Origin: Candidatus Harrisonbacteria bacterium
GTDB lineage: Bacteria > Patescibacteriota > Minisyncoccia > UBA6257 > 1-14-0-10-44-23
Reading direction: 5' to 3'
Length of the DNA stretch: 11,571 bases
NCBI GenBank assembly: GCA_023244975.1
Contig: JAHFLG010000001.1
Span: 1 to 11,571 of the forward strand
Every line of letters begins with the position of its first letter. The stretch's first letter is position 1. A model generated the notes under the pieces. The model did not search any database, was not told the DNA's origin, and saw only the letters and a program-made list of their open reading frames with translations. The position numbers and the translations under genes are program-made. Positions 9,001 to 11,571 of this stretch are shown here, piece by piece.

Positions 9001-11571
9001 TTGGGTACGCCGTTTCCGCCGGCTTCCTTAGAATAAAAATATTGATAGGTGGTACTGCTTTGAGAAGAGCCTTTGTCCCCGCCAAAATCAACCGATGTGC
9101 TGGACATAGCCACGCGCGCTTTGGGATCGATGCTGGCCAGGTCTTTGGTGTACATAACATATTCGTCATGTTTTTTCTTATAACGGGTATTTGCTTCGCC
9201 TTCAACAGCCCAATAAAAGCCGTACTGATGGGTTTCTTTCAAAACCAGCATATTGTTTTCAAGCACATAACTATAGTCTGTGGTCATGACGGCCGCGTTA
9301 TATTGTAAATTGATCTGGTTCTCGCCCGGATGACCGTTGATATCCTGCAACAAGCGTAGCGCCTCCGGAACTTCGAAATCCAGCGTCCACAAACGAGTGG
9401 CGGAATTGATCCCGTAAAAAGGCGCCTCTTCCTTTGTTAGTTTTGGACCTGTGGTCCCCGGGATCCAGCTATAATTAAATTTATCGTTCTGCTCGCCTTT
9501 CCAGGAGACGACAGTAGGCGTTGAAAAATTGGTCATCTGGTCAACGATCGTGGCTGTTGAGTCGTCGCTGGACGTGTCCTGCTTGTAAATAGTCTCTGTC
9601 TCTAACTGCATCTCAAAGGTTTCATTCGCGGACATGGGCGGAGGTTTGCGCTGGCCTTGGTCGGTGCTACCCTTCCAGGATTTCAGGAGACGATAAGGGT
9701 TGTCCGAGGCGTATTTATAAAAATTATAGTAAGTCTTATCGACCGTGTAAGTCGATTCCTGTCCTGCTTCGAGATTTTCTGTTATGTTGAACCAGGAATA
9801 ATCCACCCGGTCGCCGGCGATACCGCTGAACCAGGTCTGGCCATTTAATGTCGTATTGGTTAAATTATCGTTGACACCCAAGGGCTGCGTGCCGTCGCGT
9901 ATAATATCGTTGCTATCGGGAGCCGTGATTTTATATTCATCTATATACTGCAGGCAGGAGGCGTCATTATTTGCGCCGTAATGAAATTCCTGCTTACCGG
10001 CTATCGTGCCGTAAAAATCATAAGCCACTTTGAAAGTCTGCAGAAAACCCATTTCGTCAAAATAATCTTCAACGGTGAGTGTATCCGCGAAATACATGTG
10101 ATCGGCACCGGTCGGGGTGATGATGGCGGTCTGTCTCATGCCGAGTGCGGCATTCCACTGCGTGGACATCTGGTCCGCTGAGTCGACGCGTCTGAAACTG
10201 GCCGTATATTTCAGGGTGCCGTCGCGGCGATAACCATAGATCGTGCAGCCGGCTTGGTAGCCGCCTATATAATTGTCACTGTAAAGAACGCGGCCGGTAT
10301 CCGCGTCATAGTAGCTTTTTTGTAGGACAAATTTGGAATCTGCTGTTTCCACATAATTTATGATGTCCCTGTAAGTCTCGGAACGGTAATAGTAGGTCGA
10401 GGTTGTCTTTTTATTCACACCGGCACTGTCATAATTTTCAACCATTTTCACGCGCTCTTCACCCGCCAAATTGGATAGACTCTCGTAGGTGGTTTTGCTG
10501 ACCCACAACATGAGATCCCATTCCACGTTGCCGACGATGCTCACTTTCTTGGCTTCCGTAGTCTCGAGCCGCAGGTCGCCGTTTATGTCAGCGCCGTAGA
10601 TATTTTTGGAGACCTGCTTGATAAAGCGCTGGGTCGGGTCGGAGGTGAGCGAGAAGCTGTCGATTTGAGTCGCTTTTTCTTCGCCTTCTATCTGGCTCGT
10701 AATGCCATTCTCTTCCCTGAAATAAGAAATCGTTTTCAGTTTATTGTCTGCTTTTGCGCCGTGGTAGGTTTGAATATTCGCTAATATAAAGTTTTCATAA
10801 CTGTAAACCGCTTCTTCGATCACACTACCGGATTGTGTATAACGGAGATTTCTGTCGATACGGTTTTCCTCGCGATAGCTTGAAACCAGGAAATAACTTT
10901 CACTGATCTTGTCGGGAGCATCGGCAAAACCGTTGTAGATCACGGTGCGGCGCACAAATTCATCGGCGGCCGTCGCGCTCTCCGCCCGAACGCCTTCTCC
11001 CGGGTCGGACGCGTCGCTCATGGCGGCGTAGTAAACATATTCCTTGCTGAGAATATGTTCGCCCTGGAAATCATAACGAAGCGTATAGTCCCTGCGCTCT
11101 TCACCGCGTTCCGAGCCAAAGTAGAAAATTTCGCTGTTTACTATCGCGGAGGTGCCTTCCAATATTGTCTGCTTGCTCATTGCGTCGAGGAAGGTTGCGG
11201 CGGCGGCGCGTGCGAAATTGATGCCATAATAGGAAATTATTTGCGAGGCCTCAGTCTGGCCGTCCACGCGGTAATTTACGGTATAATCAATGGTTTCTTC
11301 GCTCTTTTGCCCCTGATAATAGGTCTTGGACTGACGGTGGTTCGTGACAGAGTCGACTGTCGTCATTAAATTCAATGAGGCGCGGCTGTCTTTTTTATAC
11401 GTAACGACGGCTGCCAGTGCGTAATCCGAAATATTTTCGCCGGCTCTGACAGGCTCCGCGCCCTGAGACGCCGACTCAGGAAGATAGAAACTAACGTTCG
11501 TGGAACGAATCGTGTCGCTGCCAATGAGGTAAGATAATGAATAATCCGTCATTTCTTCGCCATGGATACCA
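1..11571 (-). CDS. Giant repeat-rich, probably secreted or surface protein (internal fragment, open at both ends)
   Basis: One reading frame on the minus strand is open across the whole window: 3,856 full codons from 11570 to 3, with no TAA, TAG or TGA on hand translation of every line. Plausible protein is seen throughout: aromatic and acidic repeats, a Ser-Asp tract, duplicated helical modules, a beta-rich block and a charged helical end. Start and stop both lie outside, so total length is unknown and no start codon can be chosen. Only four cysteines were found (residues 442, 539, 2269 and 2272), which suits an extracytoplasmic protein. I see no signal peptide, LPxTG-type signal, clear membrane segment or enzyme active site in this part. 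The domain order suggests a long extracellular structural or attachment protein; that role is inference. Giant genes of this style are known in Omnitrophota and some other environmental bacteria. The coding call is secure, the function is not. Confidence 0.95.
3..794 (-). other. Protein region: charged helical segment, possible coiled coil, open at the window edge (residues 3593-3856)
   Basis: The last 264 visible residues are helical and highly charged. They are rich in Lys, Glu, Gln, Ala, Leu, Asn and Met, with almost no Pro and a single Trp (near 633). Typical pieces are EKDAAFRKEFEKNMKEAEI (about 531-475), GQEIKLLQSAVKVIEAEI (about 306-253) and LGQNLMKVQSEIKTMDIVI. Hydrophobic residues fall at three- and four-residue intervals, fitting long coiled coils or a helical hairpin. 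No stop codon is reached, so the protein continues past position 1. This could be a linker or the start of another module. Confidence 0.5.
795..2060 (-). other. Protein region: Gly-rich, probably beta-rich repeat domain (residues 3171-3592)
   Basis: After VKVMPNGNLVVLSSEITG the text shifts to short alternating beta strands joined by Gly, Asn and Asp turns. Examples are SGSVIATYQGRAHLDYSGSV (about 1712-1653), FFNQNGQVIRAHGQI, IAVMQVNGRGEFMRGLLTVD, EFTEGTVAFNGDQILFN and LKVLSGSVTFFNDG. Strand-turn units recur about every 15 to 25 residues with Gly at the turns, as in beta-helices or stacked hairpins of surface proteins. Gly-x-(V/L/F)-x pairs are frequent and there is no Cys. I do not recognise a named family, and a beta-solenoid is an inference from spacing. 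The boundary at the other end, near KITAFLGVPYKG (about 830-792), leads into helices. Confidence 0.45.
2061..4247 (-). other. Protein region: Ala/Asn/Leu/Thr-rich helical solenoid-like segment (residues 2442-3170)
   Basis: About 730 residues of strongly helical text, rich in Ala, Asn, Thr, Leu, Ile, Gln and Phe, poor in Trp and Tyr, and without Cys. Amphipathic helices of some 15 to 20 residues are broken by short turns holding Pro, Gly, Asp or Asn: DNPGELKNF, NAPGSLGN, RTPNALMTR, GDNPFRVEF, NSPGLARTV, KNDPALADSV, NAPNPEIVA, GANPEIQKV. The turns recur every 30 to 45 residues, and elements such as (N/A)xPxxxxxVxxxI return. That layout suits an alpha-solenoid of the HEAT/ARM type, although no strict consensus lets me name the family. 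The helices are too polar to be membrane segments. The region follows copy B directly and ends where Gly-rich beta text begins. Confidence 0.5.
4275..4382 (-). repeat. Short F[ST]xxQ[LV] repeats at the end of copy B
   Basis: This is the counterpart of the cluster in copy A: NEFTPEQVAR, FTTSQLAALSDSDFAK, FTLLQLQAIS. It matches the short-repeat consensus better than copy A does, since all three units keep Gln before the Leu/Val. A further related piece, LSPEQFHVVINF, appears about 40 residues downstream (near 4165-4130). The short repeats may therefore run beyond the duplicated module. Confidence 0.6.
4755..4766 (-). other. CSSC motif in an otherwise almost cysteine-free protein
   Basis: The codons at 4764, 4761, 4758 and 4755 read Cys-Ser-Ser-Cys within FNSCSSCVQQ (residues 2269-2272). 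Only two other cysteines were found in the 3,856 codons. A CxxC pair can form a local disulphide or bind a metal, but nothing around it resembles a thioredoxin fold or a zinc ribbon, and a zinc ribbon needs a second pair. A disulphide that locks a helix start is the simplest reading. Confidence 0.5.
5094..5891 (-). repeat. Duplicated module, copy A (residues 1894-2159)
   Basis: This is the first of two tandem copies of a mainly helical protein module. It begins with LREAQKLFTDI and ends with AISPTAAAGIAG. Landmarks shared with copy B, in order: QMQDLFIAIRGGQLSVDKIQ, LVTVL, AILQLSQ, KILSSLLLL, FLNIQIENGGL, STLFSIY, a Pro-rich turn (FTPQYNPLF), ELSLLSSSYISAHLNEF and VQLQAISPTAAAGIAG. The first landmark (AQKLF) is 273 codons from its match in copy B and the last (QAISP) 282 codons, so the copies differ by small insertions. 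The divergence shows an old duplication. The module has no recognised family. It looks like a self-contained unit, probably a helical bundle with a Pro-rich hinge and a cluster of short FTxxQL repeats at its end. Confidence 0.75.
5121..5228 (-). repeat. Short F[ST]xxQ[LV] repeats at the end of copy A
   Basis: A cluster of short helical repeats, about 10 to 16 residues each, closes copy A: NEFSINQVRQ, then FTAFRLIGLSDTDIAR, then FSTVQLQAISP. Each begins with Phe plus Ser or Thr, followed by a Gln/Arg-Leu/Val pair. Such [FL][ST]xxQ[LV] units recur in many large bacterial surface proteins. Compared with the matching stretch in copy B, 21 of 37 residues are identical by hand count, which makes this the best-conserved part of the duplicated module. 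Confidence 0.6.
5892..7199 (-). other. Protein region: Ala/Gln/Asn-rich helical segment (residues 1458-1893)
   Basis: The composition changes here to Ala, Leu, Gln, Asn, Val and Arg with heptad-like hydrophobic spacing, as in long alpha-helices. Examples are LSQAMKQQLAAAVAVATVFG (near 7110-7050), ALRGENNVARMKDIVNRV (6520-6440) and DNEIRVLTRQLDRLLSK (6035-5980). A short strand-like insert, FDIGGRLITVDRSGQIRIPI, lies at about 7023-6966. Acidic and basic residues alternate along the helices, suggesting coiled coils or helical bundles rather than membrane helices. There is no uninterrupted hydrophobic run long enough to call a membrane segment. The segment leads straight into the first copy of the duplicated module. 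No family is recognised. Confidence 0.4.
7200..8114 (-). other. Protein region: aromatic linker and Gly/Asn-rich beta domain after the SD tract (residues 1153-1457)
   Basis: Just after the SD tract comes an Asp/Trp/Tyr/Gly-rich stretch (for example DQWLDDPWED, GYYLVGIDIQSYW, NGFYGEYSF; 8090-7910). A Lys-rich, Tyr-rich segment follows near 7800-7700 (KYYPKAKKETKN, AWYHYKYFG). From about 7600 to 7240 the text becomes Gly/Asn-rich with strand-like units: VFNSKGEFVGMVGD, GIALVDNQSGNSIGFAIG, NQDGSVSLFNAKSG. This looks like a compact beta domain, or several beta-hairpin repeats, before the helical half begins. The hairpin units share the form hydrophobic-x-hydrophobic-x-(N/D)-(x)-(S/Q)-G. No named family is recognised. 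It may be a structural cap between stalk and helical body; that is inference only. Confidence 0.4.
8115..8648 (-). repeat. Ser-Asp (SD) dipeptide tract, 89 dipeptides (residues 975-1152)
   Basis: On the minus strand every second codon from 8646 to 8115 encodes Asp, and most of the others encode Ser: 178 codons without interruption. By hand count the non-Ser residues are about seven Thr, three Asn and two Leu. All six Ser codons are used, and the DNA largely follows an 18-bp unit, GAY TCN GAY TCN GAY AGY. This is the pattern known for the R region of staphylococcal clumping factor and Sdr proteins. In those proteins the tract is a long, acidic, flexible stalk that lifts the ligand-binding region off the cell, and its serines can be glycosylated. 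Here it is internal, with more than 1,100 codons downstream on the visible side alone, so it is a spacer between two extended parts rather than a wall-spanning stalk before an LPxTG signal. It ends in a TNTNTE run (8097-8114). Confidence 0.93.
8649..9860 (-). other. Protein region: Trp/Tyr-rich, probably beta-rich segment before the SD tract (residues 571-974)
   Basis: This block joins the YD-like repeats to the Ser-Asp stalk. It has many Trp and Tyr residues, Asn/Gly turns and alternating polar-hydrophobic runs, as expected for beta-sheet domains of a surface protein. Two YSW motifs, GDRVDYSWFNI (9792-9800 for YSW) and DKFNYSWIPG (9465-9473), lie 109 residues apart. SWKG occurs twice as well, in LLKSWKGSTD and VVSWKGEQND. 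These hints of a repeat of about 110 residues are weak because the text between them aligns poorly. The segment from about 8760 to 8652 is proline-rich and charged (RPVLHPPKDRDLRD) and looks like an unfolded lead-in to the SD tract. I recognise no family. Confidence 0.45.
9861..11571 (-). other. Protein region: Tyr/Asp/Glu-rich degenerate repeat domain (residues 1-570), YD-like
   Basis: This is the most N-terminal part visible. It is rich in Tyr, Ser, Asp, Glu and Thr and appears built from degenerate beta-type repeats. One recurring element is an acidic start followed by DY and alternating residues, for example GEEMTDYSLSY, SEETIDYTVNY and GEERRDYTLRYDF. A second is Y-x-x-x-G followed by a hydrophobic residue, for example YDADTGRVLYS, YRRDGTLKYT, FDEMGFLQTF and YDFYGTIAG, which recalls the YD repeats of RHS/teneurin-type proteins. 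Spacing is irregular, the strict YDxxGR consensus is rarely complete, and no RHS core or toxin tip is seen. It is therefore better called YD-like than RHS. An extended extracellular shaft or ligand-binding shell is plausible but inferred. Two isolated cysteines fall here (codons at 10245 and 9954). Confidence 0.6.
11250..11564 (-). repeat. Three [GS]E[EN]xxDY repeats (a fourth at 11085)
   Basis: Short protein repeats occur with the form acidic pair, two variable residues, Asp-Tyr, then alternating residues ending in Tyr. The Tyr codons of the DY pair sit at 11541, 11421, 11283 and 11085, giving spacings of 40, 46 and 66 residues. Examples are GEEMTDYSLSY, GENISDYALAAV, SEETIDYTVNY and GEERRDYTLRY. 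After the third and fourth comes a turn and a Gly (YRVDGQ, YDFQGEH), then a strand-like segment rich in Tyr (IISYYG, KEYVYYAA). A more worn relative may be REENRIDRNLRY near 10850-10880. The unequal spacing suggests units that have gained or lost internal blocks. No function is assigned to the element itself. Confidence 0.55.

Noticed and set aside
10263..10316. True RHS toxin-type domain
   Set aside because: Only scattered YD-like units are visible. The RHS core boundary motif, a shell of regular YD repeats and a variable toxin tip are absent.
1..11571. Promoters, terminators, RNA genes, insertion sequences or CRISPR arrays
   Set aside because: None was seen. The whole window is coding in one frame, so AT-rich patches and hairpin-like stretches inside it are best explained by the protein code.

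Overview
The window is the interior of one giant protein-coding gene on the minus strand. Reading the reverse complement in the frame whose codons occupy plus-strand positions 3k to 3k+2, I translated every line by hand. I met no stop codon from 11570 down to 3, which is 3,856 consecutive codons. Neither the start nor the stop lies inside the window, so the real protein is larger. Every other open frame here is a short shadow of this one. There is no intergenic space, RNA gene, mobile element, CRISPR array, promoter or terminator that I can support.

In the direction of translation (high to low coordinates) the protein changes character in blocks. Residues are numbered from the first whole codon in the window. 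(1) 11570-9861, residues 1-570: Tyr-, Asp- and Glu-rich, built of degenerate short repeats, including [GS]E[EN]xxDY elements and Y-x-x-x-G units that resemble YD/RHS repeats. (2) 9860-8649, residues 571-974: Trp/Tyr-rich and probably beta-rich. (3) 8648-8115, residues 975-1152: an unbroken Ser-Asp tract of 89 dipeptides, mostly following an 18-bp codon pattern like that of staphylococcal MSCRAMM genes. (4) 8114-7200, residues 1153-1457: an aromatic-rich stretch and then a Gly/Asn-rich, probably beta-rich domain. (5) 7199-5892, residues 1458-1893: helical. (6) Two tandem copies of a module of about 270 residues, at 5891-5094 and 5066-4248. (7) 4247-2061, residues 2442-3170: Ala/Asn/Leu/Thr-rich helical segment resembling a solenoid. 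(8) 2060-795, residues 3171-3592: Gly-rich, probably beta-rich. (9) 794-3, residues 3593-3856: charged helical segment, possibly coiled coil, running off the window.

The organism is a bacterium with mid-range GC. A single reading frame of this length, lack of cysteine (4 by hand count), low-complexity repeats and an SD stalk suggest a secreted or surface-exposed structural protein, such as an adhesin or attachment filament. Giant genes of this style are known from Omnitrophota (formerly OP3), including the attached or predatory 'Candidatus Velamenicoccus archaeovorus'. That lineage is my best guess, from style alone and at moderate-to-low confidence. I recognise no catalytic domain, signal peptide, sorting signal or membrane anchor in the part visible.
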